Assembly (NCBI RefSeq): GCF_000010805.1
Contig: NC_012522.1
Span: forward strand, 4,526,001 to 4,590,000
Origin: Rhodococcus opacus B4
GTDB taxonomy: Bacteria > Actinomycetota > Actinomycetes > Mycobacteriales > Mycobacteriaceae
Direction of reading: 5' to 3'
Length of the DNA: 64,000 bases
A program made the translations under genes and the position numbers. Of the stretch, positions 27,903 to 36,604 are shown piece by piece. A model generated the notes under the pieces. The model was given only the letters and a program-made list of their open reading frames with translations. It did no database searches and was not told the DNA's origin. Within the stretch, counting starts at the first letter, position 1. Each line of letters begins with the position of its first letter.

Positions 27903-28915
27903 CGGACACCCTGTTCCGTCAGATATTCCGCGAGCTCGTACAGCCCGCCCAGGTCCACACCGTCGGCGAGGGACGGCAGATGCAGCCGCGCCCCGTCCAC
28001 TTCGCTGAGTTGTCCGGCGCTCTCTTCCTGCGCTTCGAGGACGGACGCGTGTTCGATCGTCTCGGTGAGCAACCCGGCGAAATCCGCTTCGTCCAGGGTG
28101 ATCCCGGTCTTGTGCAGTCCGGCCCGGACGGCCTCGGCGTCGATGCGGCCCTTCGCGACGTCGGCGAGGGTCTCGGCGGGCAGGAACTGCGGGCTGGTGC
28201 GGTTGACGACGACGGTGCCCAGCCGCAGGTCGGCGCGGGCCAGTTCCTCTGCGGCGTCCGTGGTCTCCTGCACCGGCAGCGCCTCGAGCAGCGTCACGAG
28301 GTGGACGACGGTCTCGTCGGAATGCAGCAGGCGCACCACGCCCTCGCTCTGCGAGCGCACCGGCCCACCCTTCGCGAGGTCGGCCATCGCCTTCGTCACG
28401 TCGAGGAAGTTGCCGATCCGCCCGGTCGGCGGGGCGTCCACGACGACGGCGTCGTACACCCGCTTACCCGACTTGTCGGAGCGCACCACACATTCCTTGA
28501 TCTTGCCGGTCAGCAGCACGTCCCGGAGGCCCGGTGCGATGGTGGTCGCGAACTCGATGGCGCCGAACTTGCGCATCGCGCGGCCCGCGAAACCGAGGTT
28601 GTAGAACATCTCGAGGTATTCGAGGAACGCGGTCTCGATGTCGATGGCCAGCGCCATGACCTCCCCGCCGCCCTCGGCGGCCGCGACCTTCGTCTCCTGC
28701 GGCGGCAGCGGGGGCACGTCGAAGAGCTGAGCGATCCCCTGCCTGCCCTCGACTTCCACCAATAGCACGCGGCGCCCACCCTCGGCCAGGGCAAGCGCCA
28801 ACGCGGCGGCCACCGTGGACTTTCCGGTGCCGCCCTTTCCGGAGACGAAGTGCAGCCGGGCCCGCGCGGCCTTTTCGGGCCACGTCGGGGTGAGCTGGTC
28901 TGGGGATGCAACCAC
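27899..28915 (-). CDS. ArsA/Get3-type ATPase, first of a pair (Rv3679-like)
   Basis: A 338-residue ATPase with an intact deviant Walker [11 protein letters not shown] (Lys27 and Lys32). [16 protein letters not shown] is the switch region. GTG at 28915 places the P-loop at the usual distance from the N-terminus; the open frame runs much further upstream across the divergent genes and is not used. With the next gene it probably forms a heterodimer. The operon is divergent from the DUF4177 gene. Confidence 0.9.
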   Translation of the reverse strand: MVASPDQLTPTWPEKAARARLHFVSGKGGTGKSTVAAALALALAEGGRRVLLVEVEGRQGIAQLFDVPPLPPQETKVAAAEGGGEVMALAIDIETAFLEYLEMFYNLGFAGRAMRKFGAIEFATTIAPGLRDVLLTGKIKECVVRSDKSGKRVYDAVVVDAPPTGRIGNFLDVTKAMADLAKGGPVRSQSEGVVRLLHSDETVVHLVTLLEALPVQETTDAAEELARADLRLGTVVVNRTSPQFLPAETLADVAKGRIDAEAVRAGLHKTGITLDEADFAGLLTETIEHASVLEAQEESAGQLSEVDGARLHLPSLADGVDLGGLYELAEYLTEQGVR

Positions 28916-28970
28916 GGGGTCGAGCCTATAAGTCTGGGAGCCGGGATGTGCGGGGGATAGGCTCACCGGC

Positions 28971-29135
28971 ATGAGTGAATTGACTACGTGGGAGTACGCC
29001 ACCGTTCCGCTGCTCACACATGCGACCAAGCAGATCCTCGACCAGTGGGGCACCGACGGCTGGGAACTGGTGACGGTTCTGCCCGGACCCACCGGTGAGC
29101 AGCACGTCGCGTACCTGAAGCGTCCGAAGGGCTGA
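28971..29135 (+). CDS. Small DUF4177-type protein (Rv3678A-like)
   Basis: A 54-residue ORF encoding TWEYATVPLLTHATKQILDQWG and a C-terminal TDGWELVTVLPGP region, the usual DUF4177 pattern (YEYxxVP...L...GxxGWELV). It is in the position of M. tuberculosis Rv3678A, five bases before the RidA gene. It ends HVAYLKRPKG. No function is established. Confidence 0.85.
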   Translation: MSELTTWEYATVPLLTHATKQILDQWGTDGWELVTVLPGPTGEQHVAYLKRPKG

Positions 29136-29140
29136 GGGCA

Positions 29141-29617
29141 GTGGCGCAGACACAGAACTGGACCACCCGCCTGACCGAACTCGGCATCACGCTGCCGTCC
29201 GTCGTTCCCCCGGTGGCCGCCTACGTGCCCGCCGTGCGCACCGGTAACTACGTCTACACGTCCGGGCAGCTGCCGATCGTCGAGGGCAAGCTGACACACG
29301 CCGGCAAGCTCGGCGCCGGGGTATCGGACGAAGACGCCAAGGCCGCGGCCCGCACCTGCGCGCTCAACGCCCTGGCCGCGGTCGACGCGCTCGTCGGCAT
29401 CGACTCGGTGGTGCGGATCGTCAAGGTCGTCGGATTCGTCGCCTCCGCCGAGGGATTCACCGGGCAGCCCGGTGTCGTGAACGGTGCGTCCGAGTTCCTC
29501 GGCGAGGTGTTCGGGGACGCCGGCGCCCACGCCCGGTCGGCGGTCGGTGTCGCGGAGCTGCCGCTCGGCGCCCCCGTCGAGGTGGAACTCATCGCCGAAG
29601 TGCAACCGGAGTCGTAG
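29141..29617 (+). CDS. RidA/YjgF-family protein (Rv3678c-like)
   Basis: A 158-residue protein of the Rid family, many members of which hydrolyse reactive enamine or imine intermediates. VRTGNYVYTSGQLPIVEG and VNGASEFLGEVFGDAGAHARSAVGVAELPLGAPVEVE match; the arginine in HARSAVG is at the position of the conserved RidA arginine. It starts with GTG at 29141, in an apparent operon with the DUF4177 and MBL genes. Confidence 0.88.
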   Translation: MAQTQNWTTRLTELGITLPSVVPPVAAYVPAVRTGNYVYTSGQLPIVEGKLTHAGKLGAGVSDEDAKAAARTCALNALAAVDALVGIDSVVRIVKVVGFVASAEGFTGQPGVVNGASEFLGEVFGDAGAHARSAVGVAELPLGAPVEVELIAEVQPES

Positions 29618-29621
29618 TGCC

Positions 29622-30413
29622 ATGACGCTTGCCCATCCGACCTACGCCCAGGTGCGGGAGGTCACCCCGATCGTCTCGGTGATGCTCGAGGACAATCCCG
29701 GCATGATGACGCTCGACGGCACCAACACGTGGATTCTGCGTGCGCCGGGCCGGGGCGAGTGTGTGGTGGTCGACCCGGGTGACGCCGACGAGGAGCATCT
29801 CGCCCGCGTCGCGGCACTCGGACCGGTCGCCCTGACGCTGATCACACACCGTCACTTCGACCACACCGGGGGAGTGCAGCGGTTCTTCGAACTGACCGGC
29901 GCACCCGTGCGTTCGGTGGACCCCGAGTTCCTCCGCGGCGGCGGCGAACCCCTCGTGGACGGCGAGACCATCGACGTCGCGGGGCTCACCCTCACGGTGA
30001 TCGCCACGCCCGGGCACACGAAGGACTCGGTGTCCTTCACCGTGGACGGTGAGGGCGCCGTCCTCACCGGCGACACGATCCTCGGACGCGGCACCACGGT
30101 GCTCGACGACTCGGACGGCGACCTCGGCGACTACCTGTCGTCGCTGCGCCGGCTGCTCGACCTCGGGACCGGCCACCGGGTGATGCCCGGCCACGGACCC
30201 GAACTGCCCGAGCTGAACGTCGTCGCGCAGCAGTACCTCGATCACCGCGAGGAGCGTCTCGACCAGGTGCGGGCCGCGCTCGGTGCGCTCGGGGGCACCC
30301 CGACGGTCCGCGAGGTGGTCGAGCACGTCTACTCCGACGTCGACCCGAAGTTGTGGCCGGTGGCGGAGAAGTCCGTCAACGTGCAGCTCGCGTACCTGCG
30401 CAGCCGCGCCTAG
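29622..30413 (+). CDS. Metallo-beta-lactamase-fold hydrolase (Rv3677c-like)
   Basis: A 263-residue MBL-fold enzyme. THRHFDHTGG is the HxHxDH metal motif, ATPGHTKDSV and GDTILGRG supply further ligands, and GHGPE is near the end. The C-terminal helical region (PKLWPVAEKSVNVQLAYLRS) resembles the LACTB2-like subgroup. ATG at 29622 follows the RidA stop by four bases. The substrate is unknown. Confidence 0.9.
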   Translation: MTLAHPTYAQVREVTPIVSVMLEDNPGMMTLDGTNTWILRAPGRGECVVVDPGDADEEHLARVAALGPVALTLITHRHFDHTGGVQRFFELTGAPVRSVDPEFLRGGGEPLVDGETIDVAGLTLTVIATPGHTKDSVSFTVDGEGAVLTGDTILGRGTTVLDDSDGDLGDYLSSLRRLLDLGTGHRVMPGHGPELPELNVVAQQYLDHREERLDQVRAALGALGGTPTVREVVEHVYSDVDPKLWPVAEKSVNVQLAYLRSRA

Positions 30414-30420
30414 CAACCGA

Positions 30421-30465
30421 ACGAATTCGGCCACCCCCTCGCCGTGAGGGGGTGGCCGAATTCGT
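30421..30465. terminator. Bidirectional hairpin between MBL and crp genes
   Basis: A perfect 20-bp stem (30421-30440 with 30446-30465) and five-base loop lie between two convergent stop codons. This is the strongest ordinary terminator-like structure in this part of the window. It is not related to the GTGAGT family. Confidence 0.85.
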
Positions 30466-30477
30466 AGATGCGGGGAA

Positions 30478-31152
30478 CTACCGTGCGCGACGTGCCAGGC
30501 GCTCGGAGTCGGAGATCAGCACGCTCTTGCCTTCGAGGCGCAGCCATCCGCGGTGCGCGAAGTCGGCGAGCGCCTTGTTGACGGTCTCGCGGGACGCGCC
30601 GACGAGCTGGGCGATCTCTTCCTGCGTGAGGTCGTGGGTGACGCGCAGTGAGCCCGCCTCCTGGGTGCCGAACCGCTGTGCGAGCTGCAGCAGCGCCTTC
30701 GCGACACGACCGGGGACGTCCGTGAAGATGAGGTCGGCCAGGTTGTTGTTGGTACGACGCAGACGGCGCGCGAGAACCCGCAGCAGCTGTTCGGCGATCT
30801 CGGGGCGGTGGTCGATCCACGCCTTGAGCGCTTCGCGGTCCATGCTCACGGCGCGGACCTCGGTGACCGTGGTCGCGGTGGACGTACGCGGACCCGGGTC
30901 GAAGATGGACAGCTCACCGAACATGTCGGACGGGCCCATGATCGTCAGCAGGTTCTCACGGCCGTCCGGCGAGCGGCGGCCGATCTTCACCTTGCCGGAA
31001 ACGATGATGTACAGGCGGTCACCGGGCTCACCTTCGTTGAAGATGACATGTCCGCGGGGGAAGTCGACAGGCTGCAGCTGCTTGGTCAGCGCCGCTACCG
31101 CTGAGGGCTCGACTCCTTGGAAGATGCCGGCTCTTGCCAGGACGTCGTCCAC
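30478..31152 (-). CDS. crp: cAMP receptor protein (CRP/GlxR)
   Basis: A 224-residue global regulator, the same length as M. tuberculosis CRP (Rv3676) and nearly identical in sequence from [14 protein letters not shown] onward. The cyclic nucleotide pocket is in [16 protein letters not shown], and the helix-turn-helix in [22 protein letters not shown] at 31152 has AAGGAG upstream; in-frame upstream codons are not needed. Targets in this window probably include acs, which has a perfect CRP box, and perhaps the Ms1-like RNA. Confidence 0.96.
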   Translation of the reverse strand: MDDVLARAGIFQGVEPSAVAALTKQLQPVDFPRGHVIFNEGEPGDRLYIIVSGKVKIGRRSPDGRENLLTIMGPSDMFGELSIFDPGPRTSTATTVTEVRAVSMDREALKAWIDHRPEIAEQLLRVLARRLRRTNNNLADLIFTDVPGRVAKALLQLAQRFGTQEAGSLRVTHDLTQEEIAQLVGASRETVNKALADFAHRGWLRLEGKSVLISDSERLARRAR

Positions 31153-31371
31153 GTGCGCTCCTTGGGAATATTGTTCGTCTGTATGCATATTGTGCGCGAT
31201 TTGCTGCATGTCGACGATGCCCCGGTGATCCGCGGCGTGTCGCTGTGCAACAGGTACGGCTCTGAAGTCTACGTTGAGACGGCTCGGTCTGAGTGACCGA
31301 TACCACGGAAGTCGCAAAAGTTAACCGGATGATGCGTCCGGTGGTGCGTCTTTCCGGGGGTTTCCCGCGGG

Positions 31372-31644
31372 TCAGCTGGCGCGGCGTGAGCCCACTTCGG
31401 TGATGTCGGCGTCGTCGGATTCGAAGCCCGACCGCCCCTTGCGACGTCGATGGAAGCGTGCCAATGCGTGGGGGAAACCTTCGTGGGCCAGGGTGGCCAC
31501 TTCGTCGTGACTTGCCTGGTCGAGGAACTCTTCCACCTCTTGCTGACGAACCGTGAGCCGGCGGAGTCTGAACTCCACCCGCTCCATTGCCAGCGCAAAC
31601 AGCATCAGCAGCACTGGGAAGAGGACCACAGCGAGACCTTGCAT
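31372..31644 (-). CDS. Small membrane protein, Rv3675-like
   Basis: A 90-residue protein: one hydrophobic N-terminal helix (GLAVVLFPVLLMLFALAM) followed by a charged cytoplasmic region (VRQQEVEEFLDQASHDEVATLAHEGFPHALARF). It lies between crp and nth, the place of Rv3675 in M. tuberculosis. ATG at 31644 has a weak ribosome site, and the frame stays open upstream, so the true start may be earlier. The function is unknown. Confidence 0.7.
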   Translation of the reverse strand: MQGLAVVLFPVLLMLFALAMERVEFRLRRLTVRQQEVEEFLDQASHDEVATLAHEGFPHALARFHRRRKGRSGFESDDADITEVGSRRAS

Positions 31645-31725
31645 ACCGGGAAGTAAACACTGCAAATGTCTCAGAAGCGACACAGCAGCAATTCGGATCG
31701 GTCGGGTATCCGTAGAGTTGATCCC

Positions 31726-32511
31726 GTGCATGCGACCCCCAGCGACGGCTCCAAAGTGCGTGGACGCACCCGTTCGCGGGCCGCGAAGCAGGAAGAGACC
31801 CGGCTCGGACTCGTCCGGCGCGCCCGGCGGATGAACCGCAGGCTCGCCGAGGCCTTCCCTCACGTCTATTGCGAACTCGACTTCACCACCCCCCTGGACC
31901 TCGCCGTCGCGACGATCCTGTCCGCGCAGTGCACTGACGTGCGGGTCAACATGGTGACGCCGGCACTGTTCGCCCGCTACCCCGACGCGAAGGCGTATGC
32001 GGAGGCGGAGCGCACCGAACTCGAGGAGTACATCCGGTCCACGGGTTTCTACCGCAACAAGACGAACTCTCTGATCGGGCTCGGGCAGGCTCTGCTCGAG
32101 CGATTCGACGGCGAGGTCCCCGGCAATCTGAAGGATCTCGTGACGCTGCCCGGGATCGGCCGGAAGACGGCCAACGTGATTCTCGGCAACGCGTTCGATG
32201 TGCCCGGAATCACGGTCGACACCCACTTCGGGCGGCTCGTCCGGCGGTGGAAATGGACCGAGGAGGAAGACCCGGTCAAGGTCGAGCACGCCATCGGCGC
32301 CCTGATCGAGCGCAAGGAGTGGACGCTGCTCTCGCACCGGGTGATCTTCCACGGCAGACGCGTCTGCCATGCACGCAAGCCCGCCTGCGGGGTGTGTGTG
32401 CTCGCAGGCGACTGTCCGTCGTACGGGCTCGGCCCGATCGACCCCGATGTCGCCGCCGGACTGGTTCGTGGACCGGAGACGGAGCATCTGCTGCGTCTGG
32501 CCGGCAGGTGA
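31726..32511 (+). CDS. nth: Endonuclease III (DNA glycosylase/AP lyase)
   Basis: A 261-residue base-excision repair enzyme for oxidised pyrimidines. The helix-hairpin-helix [13 protein letters not shown] contains the catalytic lysine, [11 protein letters not shown] the catalytic aspartate, and the C-terminal C-x6-C-x2-C-x5-C ([17 protein letters not shown]) binds the [4Fe-4S] cluster. GTG at 31726 gives a short basic N-terminal extension typical of actinobacterial Nth. It is divergent from the Rv3675-like gene. Confidence 0.96.
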   Translation: MHATPSDGSKVRGRTRSRAAKQEETRLGLVRRARRMNRRLAEAFPHVYCELDFTTPLDLAVATILSAQCTDVRVNMVTPALFARYPDAKAYAEAERTELEEYIRSTGFYRNKTNSLIGLGQALLERFDGEVPGNLKDLVTLPGIGRKTANVILGNAFDVPGITVDTHFGRLVRRWKWTEEEDPVKVEHAIGALIERKEWTLLSHRVIFHGRRVCHARKPACGVCVLAGDCPSYGLGPIDPDVAAGLVRGPETEHLLRLAGR

Positions 32512-32523
32512 GGGTAGATACGA

Positions 32524-33180
32524 GTGTCTAGCGCAGCGCGGTGGAGTCTGGCCGCCCTCGTGGTCGTGGTGGCTCTCGTGGTCGCGATCTGGCCGCGGGG
32601 CGACGACGTGGAGGCGCCGTCGTACGAGGACCGGTTCGGTGCGGGCGGCGCCGCCCCCACGTCGGTGGCCGCCGATCCGGACGCGCTCGCGGCGCTGAGG
32701 ACGCAGGCCCGCCTGGCTCCGTGTCCTCCGCCGGCGGCCGCGCCTCCGGCGGATCCGGTGCTGGCCGGCATCACACTGGAATGTGTGGGCGACGGCAGTC
32801 AGGTGGATCTGGCGGCCGCGCTCGGTGGTAAACCGGCGATGCTGAACCTGTGGGCGTACTGGTGTGGCCCCTGCGCCGAGGAGCTGCCCTATATGCAGCA
32901 GTTTTCGGATCGTGCGGGTGACGCGGTTACCGTGCTTACGGTGCACACCGATCCCAACGAGTCCAGCGCGCTGTCGCGGCTCATCGATTACTCCGTCACC
33001 CTGCCCGGTGTGCAGGACGGCGACGGTCGTGTCCGCGCCGCGGTCGGAGCCCCGCCTGTCCTGCCCGTCTCGGTGCTGATCCGGCCCGACGGCACAGTGG
33101 CGAAGGTTCTGCCGCAGCCGTTCCGCAGCGTCGACGAGATCGCGGACGCCGTCGAACAGAACCTGGGGGTGGCGGCATGA
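32524..33180 (+). CDS. Membrane-anchored thioredoxin-like protein (TlpA/ResA type)
   Basis: A 218-residue protein with an N-terminal membrane anchor (WSLAALVVVVALVVAIW) and an extracytoplasmic thioredoxin fold. The redox motif is WCGPC, in NLWAYWCGPCAEELP. The second domain half has a cis-proline-like VLPVSVLI. It corresponds to Rv3673c. Two nearby cysteines (APCPPP and LECVGD) may form an extra disulfide. It is 12 bases after nth and overlaps the Nudix gene. Confidence 0.9.
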   Translation: MSSAARWSLAALVVVVALVVAIWPRGDDVEAPSYEDRFGAGGAAPTSVAADPDALAALRTQARLAPCPPPAAAPPADPVLAGITLECVGDGSQVDLAAALGGKPAMLNLWAYWCGPCAEELPYMQQFSDRAGDAVTVLTVHTDPNESSALSRLIDYSVTLPGVQDGDGRVRAAVGAPPVLPVSVLIRPDGTVAKVLPQPFRSVDEIADAVEQNLGVAA

Positions 33181-33938
33181 CGTCTTCCGTGGACGGCGTC
33201 GCCGTTCCGCCCTGGCTGCGCCGGGTCGCGCACCGGACCCCGGCCGACCCGCACAGGATCAATCCCGTCCTCGATCGGCGCGCGCCCCGCGGCGCGACTA
33301 CCCGTGAGGCGGCGGTGCTCGTGTTGTTCGGCGGCCCCGCCGCGGCGGACCCGCTGATGTCGGGGGGCCTGCCCGCCGACGCCGACATCCTGCTCACCCA
33401 GCGTGCGTCCACGATGCGGCAGCACAGTGGCCAGGTGGCGTTCCCCGGTGGCGCCAGCGATCCCGGCGACGAGGGACCCATCGCCACCGCGCTGCGGGAG
33501 GCCCAGGAGGAGACGGGACTCGACCCGTCCGGTGTCCGCCCGCTCGCCGTGCTCGAGGAGATCTTCATCCCGCCGTCCGGATTCGACGTCACCCCGGTCC
33601 TCGCGTACTGGGAGAAGCCCAGCGCGGTCGGCGTGGTCGATCCCGCGGAGGCCGAACGCGTCGCCCGGGTACCCGTCCACACCCTGATCGATCCGCGGAA
33701 CCGGTTCCAGGTGCGCCACCCGGCCGGGTACCAGGGCCCCGCATTCGCCGCCGACGGCATGCTCGTGTGGGGTTTCACCGCCGGCATCCTCGCCGCACTG
33801 TTCGCCGTCTCCGGCTGGGAACAGGAGTGGGACCGCCGCGACATCCGGGACCTCGACACGGTCCTCGCCGAACTCGACAACGACCTCGACGACGACCACC
33901 TGACCCACGGTCACGGCCGCCCGGCGGCCGAGCGATGA
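33177..33938 (+). CDS. Nudix hydrolase, CoA pyrophosphatase type
   Basis: A 253-residue enzyme. The Nudix box is in the region GGASDPGDEGPIATALREAQ followed by EETGLD, matching G-x5-E-x7-REUxEExGU. QRASTMRQHSGQVAFPGG just before it matches the extra motif of the CoA-pyrophosphatase subfamily (YeaB-like). It corresponds to Rv3672c. It overlaps the TlpA gene by four bases (ATGA) and the marP gene by four bases. Confidence 0.93.
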   Translation: MTSSVDGVAVPPWLRRVAHRTPADPHRINPVLDRRAPRGATTREAAVLVLFGGPAAADPLMSGGLPADADILLTQRASTMRQHSGQVAFPGGASDPGDEGPIATALREAQEETGLDPSGVRPLAVLEEIFIPPSGFDVTPVLAYWEKPSAVGVVDPAEAERVARVPVHTLIDPRNRFQVRHPAGYQGPAFAADGMLVWGFTAGILAALFAVSGWEQEWDRRDIRDLDTVLAELDNDLDDDHLTHGHGRPAAER

Positions 33939-35125
33939 CCGGGTCGCACTGGATCGATCTCGCCATCGTCCTGATCGCCTTCGTCGCCGCGACGTCGGGC
34001 TGGCGTCAGGGTGCCGTGGCGTCGGTGCTCGCCTTCATCGGCGTGGTGCTGGGTGCGGTCGCGGGCATCCTGATCGCCCCGCACGTGCTGGTGCACGTGG
34101 ACGAGGGTCGCGGTCGCGTGCTGGTCGGCATCGCCCTGATCGTGGTGCTGGTGATCGTCGGCGAGGTCGCGGGCATGGTCCTCGGCCGGGCCGCGCGGGG
34201 AAGCATGCACAGCCCGGTAGCGCGGTCCGTCGACAGCGTGATCGGCGCCTGCGTGCAGGCTGTCGCGGTGTTCATCGCGGCGTGGCTGCTGGCGATTCCG
34301 CTCACGTCCTCGTCCCAGCCCCAGCTCGCGGCGGCGGTGCGCGGGTCGAGCGTCCTCGAGACGGTCGACAACATCGCGCCCGCCTGGATGCGGCAACTGC
34401 CCACCGAGTTCACCGCCCTGCTCGACACGTCCGGGCTTCCCGACGTCATCGGGCCGTTCGGGCGCACCCCCATCACGACCGTCGACCCGCCGGACGCCAG
34501 TGTCCTGGAGAGCCCCGTCGCGTCCTCGCTGCAGTCGAGCGTGCTGAGGATCCGGGGCGTGGCCCCGAGTTGCCAGCGGGCGCTGGAGGGGTCCGGGTTC
34601 GTGGTGGCATCCGACCGGGTGATGACCAACGCGCACGTGGTCGCGGGAACGGCGGGCATCGTCGTCGACACCGCGAACGGGCCGATGGACGCCGAGGTCG
34701 TGCTGTTCGACCCGTCCGCCGACGTCGCGGTCCTCGAGGTGCCCGGGCTGGACGCCCCCGTCCTGAACTTCGCGCCCGAGCCTGCGCAGACCGGCGACAA
34801 CGCGCTGGTGCTCGGCTACCCGGGCGGCGGGCCGTACACGGCCAGCGCCGCGCGGGTCCGGGAGATCCTGGACCTCAGCGGCCCCGACATCTACCGGGCG
34901 GGAACCGTGCAGCGTGAGGTGTACACGGTCCGCGGTTCCATCCGGCAGGGCAACTCGGGCGGGCCGCTCGTCGACAGCGACGGCCGAGTGCTCGGGGTGG
35001 TGTTCGGCGCAGCCGTCGACAACAGTGACACCGGGTTCGTCCTCACCGCCGCCGAGGTGTCGCGTCAGTTGCAGGCGGCGTCCGGGGCGTCGGTCGCCGT
35101 GGACACCGGCGCGTGCATTCTCTGA
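33935..35125 (+). CDS. marP: Acid-resistance membrane serine protease MarP
   Basis: A 396-residue protein with four N-terminal membrane helices (colicin V production-like region, residues 5-125) and a periplasmic chymotrypsin-fold protease. The triad is His234 (TNAHVVAG), Asp263 (SADVAVLE) and Ser341 (GNSGGPLV), in line with M. tuberculosis MarP (Rv3671c). Cys213 and Cys394 match the pair that forms its activating disulfide. It is the last gene of the nth operon and converges on ephE with three bases between stops. Confidence 0.95.
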   Translation: MTGSHWIDLAIVLIAFVAATSGWRQGAVASVLAFIGVVLGAVAGILIAPHVLVHVDEGRGRVLVGIALIVVLVIVGEVAGMVLGRAARGSMHSPVARSVDSVIGACVQAVAVFIAAWLLAIPLTSSSQPQLAAAVRGSSVLETVDNIAPAWMRQLPTEFTALLDTSGLPDVIGPFGRTPITTVDPPDASVLESPVASSLQSSVLRIRGVAPSCQRALEGSGFVVASDRVMTNAHVVAGTAGIVVDTANGPMDAEVVLFDPSADVAVLEVPGLDAPVLNFAPEPAQTGDNALVLGYPGGGPYTASAARVREILDLSGPDIYRAGTVQREVYTVRGSIRQGNSGGPLVDSDGRVLGVVFGAAVDNSDTGFVLTAAEVSRQLQAASGASVAVDTGACIL

Positions 35126-35128
35126 CGG

Positions 35129-36067
35129 TCAGGCCGTGCGGGGCGCGACGAGGTCGAGCAGGGCGGCGTTGACGCGTTCCGGGGCTTCCCAGTGCGCGTA
35201 GTGACCGACACCGGTGACGGTGTGCATCTGCTGGGTGGGTGCGAAGCGGTGGCTGCGGCGCACGGTGTCCGCGAGCACGTACGGGTCGAGGTCGCCGTGC
35301 AGATGCAGGACGGGGATCCGCAGCGTCTGATCCATCGACGCCATGAACCGGCTGCCGTCCGGCCGGAACTGACTGCGGAACGCCCACCGCTGGTACTCCA
35401 GGGTGCAGTGCGCGGTGCCGGGGATCTGAATCGCCGACCGCATCCGTGACACCACGTCGTCGAATTCGGGATTCTCCGTCCAGCCGGGTCCGGAGCGCTC
35501 GCGGATCAACCGCTCGACCTCCGACCCGTCGTCCCGGGTGAGGCGACGTTCGGGGCGCCACGGCACCTGGCAGGAGACGAACGAGGGCAGCAGGGCCTTG
35601 CGCTGGTAGCGGTCGTGGAGGACCGCCTGCTTGAGGGCGAGGGGATGCGGTGAGCTGACCAGTGCGATCGACCGGACGAGCCGAGCGTGGAGGACCGCGG
35701 TGGCCCAGCAGACGAGGCCGCCGTCGGCGTGCCCGACCAGCGTGGCCTCGCCGTAGCCCATCGCCCGGATCAGGCCGGCGATGTCGCCGGCCAGCGTCCA
35801 CCCGTCGTAGCCGCGCGGCGGTTTGTCGGAATCGCCGTAGCCGCGGAGGTCGACGGCGACGGCCCGGTACCCCTGCGCGGACAGCGCGGTCAGCTGGTGG
35901 CGCCACGACCACCAGAAGTCCGCGAACCCGTGCAGCAGGACGACGAGCGGCGCATCCGGTGTGGATGCGCCGACCTCGACGGTGTGGAATCGGATTCCGT
36001 TGGCATGGATGTCGCGATGAATCCAGGGGCCGTCGAAACGGACGGTGGACGGATCGGGTGGTGCCAC
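35129..36067 (-). CDS. ephE: Epoxide hydrolase-type alpha/beta hydrolase (EphE-like)
   Basis: A 312-residue enzyme. LLHGFADFWWSW carries the oxyanion HG motif. The nucleophile is aspartate in GHADGG, as in epoxide hydrolases and dehalogenases rather than Ser lipases; HLHGDLDPYV and VGHYAHWEAP supply the acid and histidine. M. tuberculosis ephE (Rv3670) is in the same place. It is the third gene of the nhaA operon, with nine bases after the holin-like gene. Confidence 0.9.
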   Translation of the reverse strand: MAPPDPSTVRFDGPWIHRDIHANGIRFHTVEVGASTPDAPLVVLLHGFADFWWSWRHQLTALSAQGYRAVAVDLRGYGDSDKPPRGYDGWTLAGDIAGLIRAMGYGEATLVGHADGGLVCWATAVLHARLVRSIALVSSPHPLALKQAVLHDRYQRKALLPSFVSCQVPWRPERRLTRDDGSEVERLIRERSGPGWTENPEFDDVVSRMRSAIQIPGTAHCTLEYQRWAFRSQFRPDGSRFMASMDQTLRIPVLHLHGDLDPYVLADTVRRSHRFAPTQQMHTVTGVGHYAHWEAPERVNAALLDLVAPRTA

Positions 36068-36076
36068 AGGAGCGAG

Positions 36077-36604
36077 TTACCGCGCGTGACGTCCGGTGGA
36101 GGACGATGCGAGATGGGCTTCCGCATCCGAGTACGACGTGGGCAGGACCGTCTTGGCCTGCTTCAGGGAGTCGATGGTCTTCTCGGGGGCACGGAGTTTG
36201 CGAACCCGCAGATAGCCGAGCAGGGCGAGGATCGCCGTCACCACGACCATGATCAGGAAGACGATCAGGAATGCCAGCCAGCGGGCGATCCACACGTCGA
36301 GGAGTTCGGCGAGGAAGAAGAAGAAGAAGAACGAACTGAACAGCAGCACGGTGAACGCGAGGATGAAGAACAGGCTGCCCTGCAGGCCCTTCTTGACCTC
36401 ACCGGTGACCTCGGCCTTCGCGAGCTCGACCTCGGCGCGGACCAGGGTGGACACCTGCGCGGTCGCGTGCTTGACCAGCGTGCCGAGGCTCGCCTCGCCG
36501 GGTGTCTGAGCGTCCACGTCCGTGAGCGGGATCGACGACACCGTGTTCGGCACCCCGTCTCCCGTGTAACGCGGGCTGTCTCCCTTGCCGTGAGTGATGC
36601 TCAC
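36077..36604 (-). CDS. Phage-holin-like (Phage_holin_3_6) membrane protein, Rv3669-like
   Basis: A 175-residue protein. A soluble N-terminus with LVKHATAQVSTLVRAEVELAKAEV is followed by two long membrane segments rich in phenylalanine (LFFILAFTVLLFSSFFFFFF and LAFLIVFLIMVVVTAIL) and a basic tail. This is the actinobacterial 'phage holin family' pattern; the proteins are chromosomal and their function is unknown. It overlaps nhaA by four bases. Confidence 0.85.
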   Translation of the reverse strand: MSITHGKGDSPRYTGDGVPNTVSSIPLTDVDAQTPGEASLGTLVKHATAQVSTLVRAEVELAKAEVTGEVKKGLQGSLFFILAFTVLLFSSFFFFFFLAELLDVWIARWLAFLIVFLIMVVVTAILALLGYLRVRKLRAPEKTIDSLKQAKTVLPTSYSDAEAHLASSSTGRHAR

